Origin: Streptomyces collinus
GTDB taxonomy: Bacteria; Actinomycetota; Actinomycetes; Streptomycetales; Streptomycetaceae
Length of the DNA: 64,000 bases
Assembly (NCBI RefSeq): GCF_031348265.1
Contig: NZ_CP133771.1
Coordinates: 7,564,001 to 7,628,000, forward strand
Direction: 5' to 3'
Shown here: piece by piece, positions 23,400 to 31,775 of the stretch
How the letters are laid out: each line of letters opens with the position of its first letter
How positions within the stretch are numbered: the stretch's first letter is position 1
Made by a program: the position numbers and the translations under genes
The notes under the pieces: model-generated
What the model saw: only the letters and a program-made list of their open reading frames with translations
What the model was told of the DNA's origin: nothing
Databases searched by the model: none

Positions 23400-24518
23400 T
23401 CAAGAGGTGCCGTCCTCCTCCGCCAGCACCCGCTGCGCCGTCGCGAACGCCGAGTTCGCCGCCGGCACCCCGCAGTACACCGCCGTCTGGAGCAGCACCG
23501 CGCCGATCTCCTCCGGGGTGAGGCCGTTGCGGCGGGCCGCGCGGACGTGCATGGCCAGCTCGTCGTAGTGGCCGTGCGCGACCAGGGCGGTGAGGGTGAT
23601 CATGCTGCGCTCGCGGCGTGAGAGCGTCGGGTCGGTCCAGATCTCGCCCCAGGCGTAGCGCGAGATGAAGTCCTGGAAGCGGGCCGTGAACGGTGTCTGC
23701 CGGTCCTGCGCCCGGTCGACGTGGGCGTCGCCCAGCACCTCGCGCCGTACCGCCATGCCCCGGGAGGCGCCCTGGCCGAGGTGGGCGCGCAGGGCGGTCA
23801 GCACCGCCTCCGGGCACTGCGCGGGCGCCAGGTGCGAGGCGCCCGGCAGCTCCACGAGCGTCGCACCCGGAACGGCGTCGGCGATCTCCCGCAGATGCGA
23901 AGGGGGTGTCGCCGGATCCTCGCGGCCCGCGACCAGCAGGGTCGGTACGGCGATCTCCGCGAGCCGGTCCCGCAGGTCGAACGCGGCGAGCGCGTCACAG
24001 CAGGCGGCGTACGCCTCCGGGTCGGCGTCCCGGTGGTCCCGGACCAGGCGTGGCACGGTGAAGTCACCGGCGAACCAGCGCGCGTCGGCGTTCTCCGCCA
24101 GAGCGGCGAGCCCCTCGCGCCGCACCAGCGCGGCCCGCTCCTCCCAGGGCCTGGAACCGTTGAAGTGCGCCGACGAGCAGATCACGGCCAGGGACGACAG
24201 CCGCTCGGGATGGTGCACGGCGAGATGCAGCCCCACGGCCCCGCCCAGCGACACGCCCGCGTACCCGAATCGCTCGATGCCGAGCGAGTCGGCGAGCGCC
24301 AGCACCAGCCCGGCGAGGTCGCCGACCGTCGCGCCCGCCTTGATGAGGCCGGCCGCCGAACCGCCGTGCCCCGGCAGGTCCCAGCGGACCACCCGATGGC
24401 TGATCGACAGCTCGGGCGCCACCTCGTCCCACAGGGCGTACGACGTGCCGAGTGAGGGCCCGAGCAGCAGCGGGGGAGCGGAGGAGGGGCCTTCGGCACG
24501 GTGGTTCAGGAGGGTCAA
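23400..24518 (-). CDS. pcaL: 3-oxoadipate enol-lactonase / 4-carboxymuconolactone decarboxylase fusion
   Basis: 372 residues, two enzymes in one chain. Residues 1-250 form an alpha/beta hydrolase with nucleophile Ser90 in GVSLGG and a late GASHLAPAQCPE His motif: enol-lactonase (PcaD). Residues about 257-365 form a carboxymuconolactone-decarboxylase domain (DFISRYAWGEIWTD, then SMITLTALVAHGHYDELAMH): PcaC. The fusion is known as PcaL in Streptomyces and Rhodococcus and performs two steps of protocatechuate degradation. The start is a TTG overlapping the pcaB stop (TTGA); no better start exists. Last gene of the pcaIJFHGBL operon. Confidence 0.93.
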   Translation of the reverse strand: MTLLNHRAEGPSSAPPLLLGPSLGTSYALWDEVAPELSISHRVVRWDLPGHGGSAAGLIKAGATVGDLAGLVLALADSLGIERFGYAGVSLGGAVGLHLAVHHPERLSSLAVICSSAHFNGSRPWEERAALVRREGLAALAENADARWFAGDFTVPRLVRDHRDADPEAYAACCDALAAFDLRDRLAEIAVPTLLVAGREDPATPPSHLREIADAVPGATLVELPGASHLAPAQCPEAVLTALRAHLGQGASRGMAVRREVLGDAHVDRAQDRQTPFTARFQDFISRYAWGEIWTDPTLSRRERSMITLTALVAHGHYDELAMHVRAARRNGLTPEEIGAVLLQTAVYCGVPAANSAFATAQRVLAEEDGTS

Positions 24519-25807
24519 CGTCGCTCCAGGGCACGGTCGGTGAGGGCCCCGGCGGAGCCCGTGTAGTGGGTCGGGTCGAGGTCGACGTCCGTCAGTTCCG
24601 GCGCCTCGGCGAGCGGGCGCCCCGCCGCGGCCAGCCGGGTGAGGAGTTCCTTGGCGCGGGCCCGGCCCAGCACCGGGGCCAGTTCGGCGGACAGCCGCTC
24701 GGAGACGATCAACCCGTGGGTGAGGTCCAGGTGTTCACGCATGGCCTCGGGCCTGACCCGCAGTCCCTCCGCCAGTTCGGCGGCGTCCCGGGCGGCCCCG
24801 CCGACCAGCCGCAGGAGGTCCCGCAGCGGCTCCCACTCGGCGTGCCAGGCCCCGGCCGGACGCTCGTCCTCGGCGGCCATGGACCCGTACAGCGTGGCCG
24901 CGAGCTGCGGTGCCCGCCGCGCTGCGGAGGCGATCAGGGTGGACCGTACGGGATTGGACTTGTGCGGCATGGCGGACGAACCCCCGCCGCTGCCCTCGGC
25001 GACTTCGGCGATCTCGGTGCGCGACAGCGTCAGGACGTCCACGGCGACCTTGCCGAGCGCCCCGGCGGTGAAGGCCAGGCATCCGGCGAGATCGCCGATC
25101 GGCGTCCGCAGGGTGTGCCAGGGCAGATCGGGCGCCCGCAGCCCGAGTTCCCGGGCGTACGCCTCCGGCAGCGCGGCCGGATCGCTCGCGCCGTACGCCC
25201 CGAAGGCCGCCAGCGTCCCCGCCGCACCGCCGAGTTGGGCGGGCAACGACTCCCGGACGGCCTTCACCCGGTCCCGCGCGTCCAGCACCAGCGACCGCCA
25301 CCCGGCCGCCTTCAGGCCGAACGTGGTCGGTACGGCGTGCTGGGTGAGGGTCCGCCCCGGCATCGCGGTGTCGCGGTGCTCGGCGGCCAGCCGGGCGAGG
25401 GCCTGTTCGGTGCGGCCCAGGTCGGCGAGGACCGGGTCGAGGGCCCGTGCGGCGACCAGCATCGTCGCCGTGTCCAGGATGTCCTGGCTGGTCGCGCCCC
25501 GGTGGACGTAGGGGCCGTACGGCTCGCCCACGGCCTTCGTGAGATCCGCTACCAGCGGGATGACGGGGTTGCCGCCCGCCCGGGCCCGCCCGGCGAGGGA
25601 GACCGCGTCGAAGGCGCCGCCGGCTGCCTCGGTCACCGCCGTCGCCGCCGCGGCCGGGGCGAGCCCCAGGGCGGCCTGCGCGCGGGTCAGCGCGGCCTCC
25701 GCGTCCAGCAGCGCCCGCAGATACGCGTGGTCGCCGGTGGCCGCCGCGGCCGCCGAACCGGCCCACCCGGGGGCGAGCAGGGCGGTGTCACCAGAGGGAG
25801 ATGTCAC
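24515..25807 (-). CDS. pcaB: 3-carboxy-cis,cis-muconate cycloisomerase
   Basis: 430 residues, fumarase/aspartase superfamily. The family signature GSSAMPHKSNPV is intact, and GATSQDILDTATM and the TLTQHAVPTTFG region are present. It lactonises 3-carboxymuconate made by the protocatechuate dioxygenase. The GTG start (VTSPSGDTALL) overlaps the pcaG stop (GTGA); the upstream open extension would read through pcaG in a wrong frame and is rejected. Cytoplasmic, in the pca operon. Confidence 0.93.
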   Translation of the reverse strand: MTSPSGDTALLAPGWAGSAAAAATGDHAYLRALLDAEAALTRAQAALGLAPAAAATAVTEAAGGAFDAVSLAGRARAGGNPVIPLVADLTKAVGEPYGPYVHRGATSQDILDTATMLVAARALDPVLADLGRTEQALARLAAEHRDTAMPGRTLTQHAVPTTFGLKAAGWRSLVLDARDRVKAVRESLPAQLGGAAGTLAAFGAYGASDPAALPEAYARELGLRAPDLPWHTLRTPIGDLAGCLAFTAGALGKVAVDVLTLSRTEIAEVAEGSGGGSSAMPHKSNPVRSTLIASAARRAPQLAATLYGSMAAEDERPAGAWHAEWEPLRDLLRLVGGAARDAAELAEGLRVRPEAMREHLDLTHGLIVSERLSAELAPVLGRARAKELLTRLAAAGRPLAEAPELTDVDLDPTHYTGSAGALTDRALERR

Positions 25808-26409
25808 TGGAACTCCAGGAAGACCGTCTCGCCTTCGCCCTGAAGGCGGATGTCGAAACGGTACGTGCCGTCCCCCTCCTCCGCGGCGATCAGCGTGTCG
25901 CGGCGGGCGTCCTCCAGCCCGGACAGCAGCGGATCGGTGGCGAGCACCGCCGCGTCGCCGGGCAGGTAGATCCGGGTGTACAGGTGCACGAGCAGCCCCC
26001 GCGCGAACACGCACACGCTGAGGTACGGGGCGTTCCGCCCGCGGGCGCCGGGCCGCAGCGTCCGCGCGTACCAGTGGCCGTTCGCGTCGGTCTGGATCCG
26101 CCCCCAGCCCGTGAACTCCACGCCGTTGCGCCCGAGGAAGCCGCCCGAGGCCGGGTCACGCCGCATCGAGCCGTCGGCCGTCGGCAGGTTGCCGTCGGGG
26201 TCCGGGCCCCACAGCTCGATCAGGGCGTCCGGCAGCGGGTCGCCCTCGCCGTCGGTGACGTATCCGTGCACGGTGACCGTGTCCGGATGGCCGAGGGGCG
26301 CGATGTCCTCGCCCCCGCGGAACGGCAGGGCGTGGCCGTAGAACGGGCCGACGGTGTGCGAGGGGGTGGGCAGCACGCTGTCCGGCCGGCTGGTGTCGAT
26401 CCTCGTCAT
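25804..26409 (-). CDS. pcaG: Protocatechuate 3,4-dioxygenase alpha subunit
   Basis: 201 residues. The intradiol-dioxygenase alpha fold is recognisable from PTPSHTVGPFYGHALPF, VHGYVTDGEGDPLPDALIEL and the conserved C-terminal DIRLQGEGETVFLEF. The alpha subunit lacks the complete iron-binding set, which lies on PcaH. It pairs with PcaH to open the ring of protocatechuate between the hydroxyls, giving 3-carboxy-cis,cis-muconate. Six bases separate it from pcaH and it overlaps pcaB. Confidence 0.94.
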   Translation of the reverse strand: MTRIDTSRPDSVLPTPSHTVGPFYGHALPFRGGEDIAPLGHPDTVTVHGYVTDGEGDPLPDALIELWGPDPDGNLPTADGSMRRDPASGGFLGRNGVEFTGWGRIQTDANGHWYARTLRPGARGRNAPYLSVCVFARGLLVHLYTRIYLPGDAAVLATDPLLSGLEDARRDTLIAAEEGDGTYRFDIRLQGEGETVFLEFQ

Positions 26410-26415
26410 GGCTGG

Positions 26416-27189
26416 TCAGCGCCCTTCTTCGATCCAGGTGGCCTGCGGGCCGTCCAGCACGATGTCCCAGTGGTAGCCCATCGAGAACTCCGGCACCGAC
26501 AGGCTGTGGTCGTACGTCGCGACCAGTCGCTGGCGGGCCGCGTCGTCCGTCACGGACTGGATGATCGGGTCGTAGGGGAACAGCGGGTCGCTCGGGAAGT
26601 ACATCTGCGTCACGAGCCGCTGGGTGAACGCCGTGCCGAACAGCGAGAAGTGGATGTGCGCGGGCCGCCAGGCGTTGACGTGCTGGCGCCACGGGTACGG
26701 GCCCGGCTGGACGGTGGTGAAGCGGTACCGGCCGTCGTCGTCGGTGAGCGTGCGCCCCACACCGGTGAAGTTGGGGTCCAGCGGCGCGTCGTGCTGCTCG
26801 CGCTGATGGGCGTAGCGGCCCGCCGAGTTGGCCTGCCAGATCTCCACGAGCTGGCCGCGCACCGGGCGGCCGTCGCGGTCCAGGAGCCGGCCGGAGACGG
26901 TGATGCGCTCACCGATGGGCTCCCCGGCGTGCTGCCGGGTGAGGTCGTTGTCGATGTCGGTGATGTCCCGCTCCCCGAAGGCGGGGGAGAACAGCTCCAC
27001 CAGCTCGGGGTCCTTGCCGGCGTCGATCGTGACCGGCGGCTGCTTGGGGTGCCGGAGCACCGAGGACCGGTACGGCGCGTAGTCGCGGCGCGGCTGGTGC
27101 TCGACGGGCCCGCCGTCGGCGAGGCGCTTCCCGTACGCGGCGTGCTTGGCTGCGATCTCCTGGTCGATGTCGTGTTGCGTGAGAGTCAT
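26416..27189 (-). CDS. pcaH: Protocatechuate 3,4-dioxygenase beta subunit
   Basis: 257 residues. It contains the intradiol signature (VSGRLLDRDGRPVRGQLVEI, WQANSAGRYAH) and the iron-ligand region with Tyr and His residues in GPYPWRQHVNAWRPAHIHFS, the non-heme Fe(III) site. It begins at the ATG of MTLTQHDID after a 113-bp gap that carries a repetitive intergenic element, which separates it from pcaF. Acts with PcaG in the cytoplasm as the ring-cleaving enzyme. Confidence 0.95.
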   Translation of the reverse strand: MTLTQHDIDQEIAAKHAAYGKRLADGGPVEHQPRRDYAPYRSSVLRHPKQPPVTIDAGKDPELVELFSPAFGERDITDIDNDLTRQHAGEPIGERITVSGRLLDRDGRPVRGQLVEIWQANSAGRYAHQREQHDAPLDPNFTGVGRTLTDDDGRYRFTTVQPGPYPWRQHVNAWRPAHIHFSLFGTAFTQRLVTQMYFPSDPLFPYDPIIQSVTDDAARQRLVATYDHSLSVPEFSMGYHWDIVLDGPQATWIEEGR

Positions 27190-27211
27190 GGGGGTCCCTG
27201 GGAGTGCTTGA

Positions 27212-27300
27212 GGGGCGCGCCCCGAAAGGGGCGCGGGGCTGGATCGATATGCGGCTCCGCCGCGCGGGCGCGACCAGCCACATGCGGCCCGCAGCCGAAC
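27212..27300. repeat. Streptomyces-type intergenic repeat with GAAA-loop hairpin, inside the pca operon
   Basis: Begins with a perfect 8-bp hairpin CGCGCCCC-GAAA-GGGGCGCG (27216-27235), followed by GGGGCTGGATCGATATGC, GCGGCTCCGCCGCG and CGACCAGCCACATGCGGCCC. This composite is familiar from many Streptomyces intergenic regions as a dispersed repeat. It fills the gap between pcaF and pcaH. It may act as an attenuator or processing site within the polycistronic message. Confidence 0.7.
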
Positions 27301-27302
27301 GT

Positions 27303-28505
27303 CTAGCGTTCGAGGACGAGGGCGAGCCCCTGGCCCACCCCGATGCACAGCGTGGCGACACCGACGCCGCTGCCCCGCCGAGCGAGCTGATGGGCGACCG
27401 TCCCGGCGAGCCGGGCCCCGGACGCACCGAGCGGATGCCCCAGCGCGATCGCTCCGCCCTGCGGATTGAGGATCGACGGGTCGAACTCGGGCCACTCGGC
27501 CACACACCCCAGCACCTGAGCCGCGAACGCCTCGTTCAGCTCCAGCACGGACAGGTCGTCGAACCCCCTGCCCGCCTTGACCAGCGCCCGGTTGACCGCC
27601 TCCACGGGCGCCAACCCGAAGTAGTGCGGGTCGGTCGCCGAGACACCCGGCGCACGGACGCGGGCGAGCGGCTCGCGGCCCGTCGCCCTCAGCCCCTCCT
27701 CGTCGACGAGCAGCAGTGCCGACGCGCCGTCGTTCAGGGGCGAGGCGTTGCCCGCCGTCACCGTGCCGCCCTCCGCGCGGAAGGACGGCTTCAGCCTGGC
27801 CATCGCCGCCAGGGAGGCGTCCGGACGGACGCACTCGTCGGTGGCGAAGACCACCGGCTCGCCCTTGCGCTGCGGGATCGCCACGGACGCCAGCTCGGCG
27901 TCGAACAGGCCCTCGGCCTGCGCCCGCGCCGCCTTCTCGTGGCTGCGCAGGGCGAACTCGTCCTGCTGCTCCCGGCCGATCTTGTGCTTGTCCGCGATGA
28001 GTTCGGCCGACTCGCCCAGCGGGATCGTCCACTGCGGCTCCATGCGCGGGTTGACCATCCGCCAGCCGAGCGTCGTCGAGTACAGCTCGGTGTGCCCGGC
28101 CGGGAAGGCCTTGTCGCTCTTCGGCAGGACGTACGGCGCGCGGGTCATGGACTCGACGCCGCCGGCCAGCACGACGGACGCGTCGCCGAGGGCGATGGCC
28201 CGGGCCGCCTGGATCACGGCCTCCAGGCCGGACGCGCAGAGCCGGTTGACCGTCATGCCCGGCACGGACGTGGGCAGACCGGCGAGCAGCGCGGCCATCC
28301 GGCCGACGTTGCGGTTCTCCTCGCCGGCCCCGTTGGCGTTGCCGAAGTACACGTCCTCGACCCGGGCCGGGTCCAGTTCCGGTGTGCGGGCGAGGAGTTC
28401 GCGGACGGCGTGCGCGGCCAGGTCGTCCGGACGCACGCTCGCGAGGCTTCCGTTGTAGCGGCCGACGGGCGTGCGGACCGCGTCGACGATGTAGACGTCC
28501 TTCAC
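27303..28505 (-). CDS. pcaF: Beta-ketoadipyl-CoA thiolase
   Basis: 400 residues, thiolase superfamily. Catalytic Cys in NRLCASGLEAV, the NEAFAAQVL helix, His in GGAIALGHPLGASGAR and the second Cys in ATLCIGVGQG. It cleaves 3-oxoadipyl-CoA to succinyl-CoA and acetyl-CoA, the last pathway step. The GTG start (VKDVYIVDAVRTP) overlaps pcaJ (GTGA). Its place between CoA-transferase and dioxygenase genes selects PcaF over a general acetoacetyl-CoA thiolase; another thiolase for fatty acids is at 61150. Confidence 0.94.
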   Translation of the reverse strand: MKDVYIVDAVRTPVGRYNGSLASVRPDDLAAHAVRELLARTPELDPARVEDVYFGNANGAGEENRNVGRMAALLAGLPTSVPGMTVNRLCASGLEAVIQAARAIALGDASVVLAGGVESMTRAPYVLPKSDKAFPAGHTELYSTTLGWRMVNPRMEPQWTIPLGESAELIADKHKIGREQQDEFALRSHEKAARAQAEGLFDAELASVAIPQRKGEPVVFATDECVRPDASLAAMARLKPSFRAEGGTVTAGNASPLNDGASALLLVDEEGLRATGREPLARVRAPGVSATDPHYFGLAPVEAVNRALVKAGRGFDDLSVLELNEAFAAQVLGCVAEWPEFDPSILNPQGGAIALGHPLGASGARLAGTVAHQLARRGSGVGVATLCIGVGQGLALVLER

Positions 28506-29146
28506 TTCAGGCCCTCCGGCACGGTCAGTTCGGCATCGGTCCTGGTGACGATCTCCTCGGCGGTCACGCCCGGCGCGGTCTCGACCAGGACGAGGCCGCC
28601 GTCGGTGACGTCGAGGACGCCCAGGTCGGTGATGATCCGGTTCACGCACCCCTTGCCGGTCAGCGGCAGGGCGCACTCGGTGAGGATCTTGGGGGAGCCG
28701 TCCTTGGCGGTGTGCGTCATCACCACGATGACCGTGCGGGCGCCGTGCACCAGGTCCATCGCCCCGCCGATGCCGGTGATCAGCTTGCCGGGGACGGCCC
28801 AGTTGGCCAGGTCGCCCCGCTCGGACACCTGCATGGCGCCGAGCACGGCGACGTCGATGTGCCCGCCCCGGATCATCGAGAACGACAGCGCCGAGTCGAA
28901 GAAGGACGCGCCCGGCAGGACCGTCACCGTCTCCTTCCCGGCGTTGATCAGGTCGGGGTCGACGGCGTCCTCGGTGGGGTAGGGGCCGGTGCCCAGGATG
29001 CCGTTCTCCGATTCGAGGACGACTTCGACGCCCTCGGGGAGGTAGTTGGGGATGAGCGTGGGCAGGCCGATGCCGAGATTGACGTACTGGCCGTCCCGCA
29101 GCTCCCGCGCCGCCCGTGCGGCCATCTCCTCGCGCGTCCAGGCCAT
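28502..29146 (-). CDS. pcaJ: 3-oxoadipate CoA-transferase subunit B
   Basis: 214 residues, class I CoA-transferase beta subunit. The catalytic Glu lies in the conserved ESENGILG stretch, and GLPTLIPNYL and GGAMDLVHGA are family motifs. With PcaI it transfers CoA from succinyl-CoA to 3-oxoadipate. It abuts pcaI (shared base) and overlaps pcaF. Generic SCOT (succinyl-CoA:acetoacetate) has the same fold; the operon decides. Confidence 0.93.
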   Translation of the reverse strand: MAWTREEMAARAARELRDGQYVNLGIGLPTLIPNYLPEGVEVVLESENGILGTGPYPTEDAVDPDLINAGKETVTVLPGASFFDSALSFSMIRGGHIDVAVLGAMQVSERGDLANWAVPGKLITGIGGAMDLVHGARTVIVVMTHTAKDGSPKILTECALPLTGKGCVNRIITDLGVLDVTDGGLVLVETAPGVTAEEIVTRTDAELTVPEGLK

Positions 29147-29901
29147 CAGGACCTCACCGTCCGCTGCTCGATCTTCTTGTCCGCCGCCTGCTCCGGGGTG
29201 AGCGCGAGCACCCGCTGCACGAAGATGCCCGGCAGGTGCACCGCGTCCGGGTCGATCTCGCCGGGCTCCACCAGCTCCTCCACCTCGGCGACCGTGACCC
29301 GCCCGGCCATCGCGGCCAGCGGGTTGAAGTTCCGGGAGGACTTGTTGAAGACGAGGTTGCCGTGCCGGTCGCCCTTGGCGGCCCGGACCAGGGCGAAGTC
29401 CGTGCGGATGCCCCGCTCCAGCACGTACTCCGTGCCGTCGAACTCCCTGACCTCCTTCGGCGGCGAGGCGAGCGCGACGCCGCCCTCACCGTCGTAGCGC
29501 CAGGGCAGCCCGCCGTCGGCGACCTGGGTGCCGACGCCGGCCGGGGTGTAGAAGGCGGGGATCCCGGCGCCGCCGGCCCGCAGCCGCTCGGCCAGCGTGC
29601 CCTGCGGGATCAGCTCGACCTCCAGCTCCCCGGCCAGGTACTGCCGGGCGAACTCCTTGTTGGCGCCGATGTAGGACCCGGTGACCCGGGCGATCCGGCC
29701 GGCGGCCAGCAGCACCGCGAGGCCCGACTCCATCGCCCCGCAGTTGTTGGACACCACCGACAGCCCGGCAACGCCGCGCTCGTACAGCGCCCCGATCAGC
29801 ACGTTCGGCACACCGCTCAGCCCGAAACCACCCACCGCGAGCGACGCGCCGTCCGGCACGTCGGCCACCGCCTCCAGGGCTGTGGCGACCACCTTGTCCA
29901 T
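29146..29901 (-). CDS. pcaI: 3-oxoadipate CoA-transferase subunit A
   Basis: 251 residues, class I CoA-transferase alpha subunit with the glycine-rich ASLAVGGFGLSGVPNVLI and GSYIGANKEFARQ motifs. First gene of the pcaIJFHGBL operon, divergent from pcaV. I chose the ATG of MDKVVATALEAV; an alternative start 12 codons upstream exists but would run into the promoter/operator region. Expected to be derepressed when protocatechuate binds PcaV. Confidence 0.92.
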   Translation of the reverse strand: MDKVVATALEAVADVPDGASLAVGGFGLSGVPNVLIGALYERGVAGLSVVSNNCGAMESGLAVLLAAGRIARVTGSYIGANKEFARQYLAGELEVELIPQGTLAERLRAGGAGIPAFYTPAGVGTQVADGGLPWRYDGEGGVALASPPKEVREFDGTEYVLERGIRTDFALVRAAKGDRHGNLVFNKSSRNFNPLAAMAGRVTVAEVEELVEPGEIDPDAVHLPGIFVQRVLALTPEQAADKKIEQRTVRS

Positions 29902-29939
29902 CCGAGGAGCCCCATCTCTTCCGAGCGACCTGACCAAAT

Positions 29940-30085
29940 TAATCAGGGCACTGAGTATTTCCGCGAGCTGACCCTCACGCTGCCATCGGGATCGAGGGGC
30001 GTCAAGACCTCGGCAGATGCGTCTGCGAACCTTTGTGCACGCAGCAGACAGTGTCCCGCGCAGTGAGTATTGTTCAGTGCACCAA
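29940..30085. promoter_or_regulatory. Divergent pcaI/pcaV control region with repeated GCACTGA boxes
   Basis: GCACTGAGTATT (29948-29959) recurs with one mismatch as GCAGTGAGTATT (30060-30071). The second copy runs into TTCAGTGCA (30073-30081), whose complement repeats GCACTGAA in inverted orientation. One site lies 47 bp before pcaI, the other 27-48 bp before pcaV. MarR-type PcaV in S. coelicolor is known to repress both genes from this interval, so these are the likely operators. Confidence 0.6.
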
Positions 30086-30107
30086 CGAAAACAACCGAGG
30101 GGTGCAC

Positions 30108-30572
30108 ATGGCGGCCGCTGACCTCACCACCCACCCCGGGCACCTGGCCCGGCGGCTTCAGCAGGCGCACTACCTGCTGTGGAACGCGATGGTCTCGGAG
30201 GAGATCACCTCACCCCAGTTCGCGGTCCTCAACACCCTCGTCGCGGAGCCCGGCCTGGACCAGCGCACGGTGGGGGAGCGGGTGGGGCTCGACCGGTCCA
30301 CCATCGCCGAGGTGATCAGCCGGCTCAGCCGGCGCGGCCTGCTCGACAAGGTCCGCGACCCGCAGGACGGCCGCCGCTCCCTGCTGCACCTCACGGACGA
30401 GGGGGAGCGCACGCACCGCAGGCTGACCGTGCGCACCGCCCGGATGAACCAGGTGTTCCTCGCCCCGCTGACGGCCGACGAGCGGACGGTGTTCTTCGAT
30501 CTCATACGGCGGGTCGCGGACGCGGCCGAGGGGCTGCGCAATCCCGAGGAGCCCCTGGTGGCGCCCCGCTGA
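30108..30572 (+). CDS. pcaV: MarR-family regulator of the pca operon
   Basis: 154 residues. Winged HTH in the middle (LDQRTVGERVGLDRSTIAEV, then SRLSRRGLLDKVRDPQDGRR, the wing with the conserved DxR) and dimerising helices at both ends. Divergent from pcaIJFHGBL. In S. coelicolor the protein at this place, PcaV, binds protocatechuate and then releases DNA; identity here rests on family plus position. Start: ATG of MAAADLTTH with GAGGGG upstream; earlier in-frame starts would include operator DNA. Confidence 0.88.
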   Translation: MAAADLTTHPGHLARRLQQAHYLLWNAMVSEEITSPQFAVLNTLVAEPGLDQRTVGERVGLDRSTIAEVISRLSRRGLLDKVRDPQDGRRSLLHLTDEGERTHRRLTVRTARMNQVFLAPLTADERTVFFDLIRRVADAAEGLRNPEEPLVAPR

Positions 30573-30594
30573 CGGACGCGGCCCGGGCGGGCCG

Positions 30595-31587
30595 TCAGGG
30601 CGTCTTGGAGTACACCACCCATACCTGGCCCTTCGCGAAGTTCACCGGAGTGCCGTCGCCGGTGGTGAACGAGGTGCCGTCCGGGGCCTTCTCCCGCTTC
30701 CAGTCCACGTCCCAGGCCCGCCCGTCGCGCAGCACCGTCGCCTTGCCCGAGCCGACCGTCTCGGTGTACGGCGTGTTGTTGCCGAGGAAGTCCTGGAAGG
30801 CGGACTCGCGCACGTTCACGTACTGCACGACGACCGTCGCGGCCGTCATCCGCTTCCCGTCGGCCGTCGTCGCGGGCGCGCCGTCCATGCCGACCAGCCA
30901 CCGGTCGCGGGAGTCGGACCAGGTGAAGGTGAACCGGGCCGCCGGGTAGCGCACCGCCCGGGAATCCGTCGCCGTGCCGCCCTCGGGTGCCGGGCCGTAG
31001 CGGAAACCGGTGGTCAGGGCGGCCTGGCCGGGGGTCTCGGACAGGATCTGCCCGGGCCGCAGGTAGAGGTTGTGCGGGGCGGGCTTTCCGGAGCCCCGGA
31101 AGAAGGCGTCGGCGGAGCTGCCGGGCGTCTCCGCCCGCAGGGGTGCCTTGTCGATCAGCGGCAGGAGCTTCTTCTGCGCGCCGGAGAAGGCGAGCGTGGG
31201 GCTGTCGAACTGGCGCAGGAGTTCCAGATCCGACTCGCGTGCGCTGCGCACCGGCCCGACCGTCTCCGGCAGCCGGGTCGCGTACACCGCCATCAGCCGG
31301 CTCAGCCCGCCCTCGACCTGCTCGGCGTAGACCACGTCCGCGGCGTCCAGGCCCGTGTGCGGACGGGCGGCGGCGGCGTTGTCGATCTTGACGGCGAGGG
31401 CGGAGGGGCCGGTCGCCGAGGGGGACGTTCCTTGTTTCGACTCCTCCGGTGCCCGTCCGTCGTCGCCCGGTCCGCCCTCGCTCGTGCAGCCCGCCGTCAG
31501 GGCGACCGTCACCGTGGCGGCCAGCAGTGCCACCGTCGTCGCGGCGTGCCGTCCACGCGTCCCTCGTCCCATGCCCACCGTCGACAC
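30595..31587 (-). CDS. DUF3048-family lipoprotein
   Basis: 330 residues. A long signal region ends in VALTAGC, a lipobox, then a Gly/Asp/Glu/Ser linker and the DUF3048 domain (LAVKIDNAAAARPHTGLDAAD, VEGGLSRLMAVYATRLPE, GPVRSARESDLELL). Exposed on the outer membrane face. DUF3048 (YerB-like) proteins have no established biochemical role. GTG at 31587 is kept as start with weak AAGGCG upstream; an ATG five codons later is an equal candidate. It converges with pcaV, leaving 22 bp between the stops. Confidence 0.85.
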   Translation of the reverse strand: MSTVGMGRGTRGRHAATTVALLAATVTVALTAGCTSEGGPGDDGRAPEESKQGTSPSATGPSALAVKIDNAAAARPHTGLDAADVVYAEQVEGGLSRLMAVYATRLPETVGPVRSARESDLELLRQFDSPTLAFSGAQKKLLPLIDKAPLRAETPGSSADAFFRGSGKPAPHNLYLRPGQILSETPGQAALTTGFRYGPAPEGGTATDSRAVRYPAARFTFTWSDSRDRWLVGMDGAPATTADGKRMTAATVVVQYVNVRESAFQDFLGNNTPYTETVGSGKATVLRDGRAWDVDWKREKAPDGTSFTTGDGTPVNFAKGQVWVVYSKTP

Positions 31588-31775
31588 CGCGCCTTATGTC
31601 ATCGATCTACCTTGATTGTGCGCTTATCTGAACAGTGATGGCCATAGCTGATCGTCTTGGCGAGGAAGTGTCTCAGGGGCGTCCGTCGATCGGCCCAAGG
31701 TTCAGCGCCGGGCGTCCGGGTACCCGGGCCCCGCCGTACGACCGACGCGCACGCTGACGGAGGGAGCGCGAGGCG

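Noticed and set aside
28506..28676. N-terminal extension of PcaF
   Set aside because: Off-frame translation of pcaJ rich in Arg/Asp; the GTGA overlap gives the normal thiolase length.
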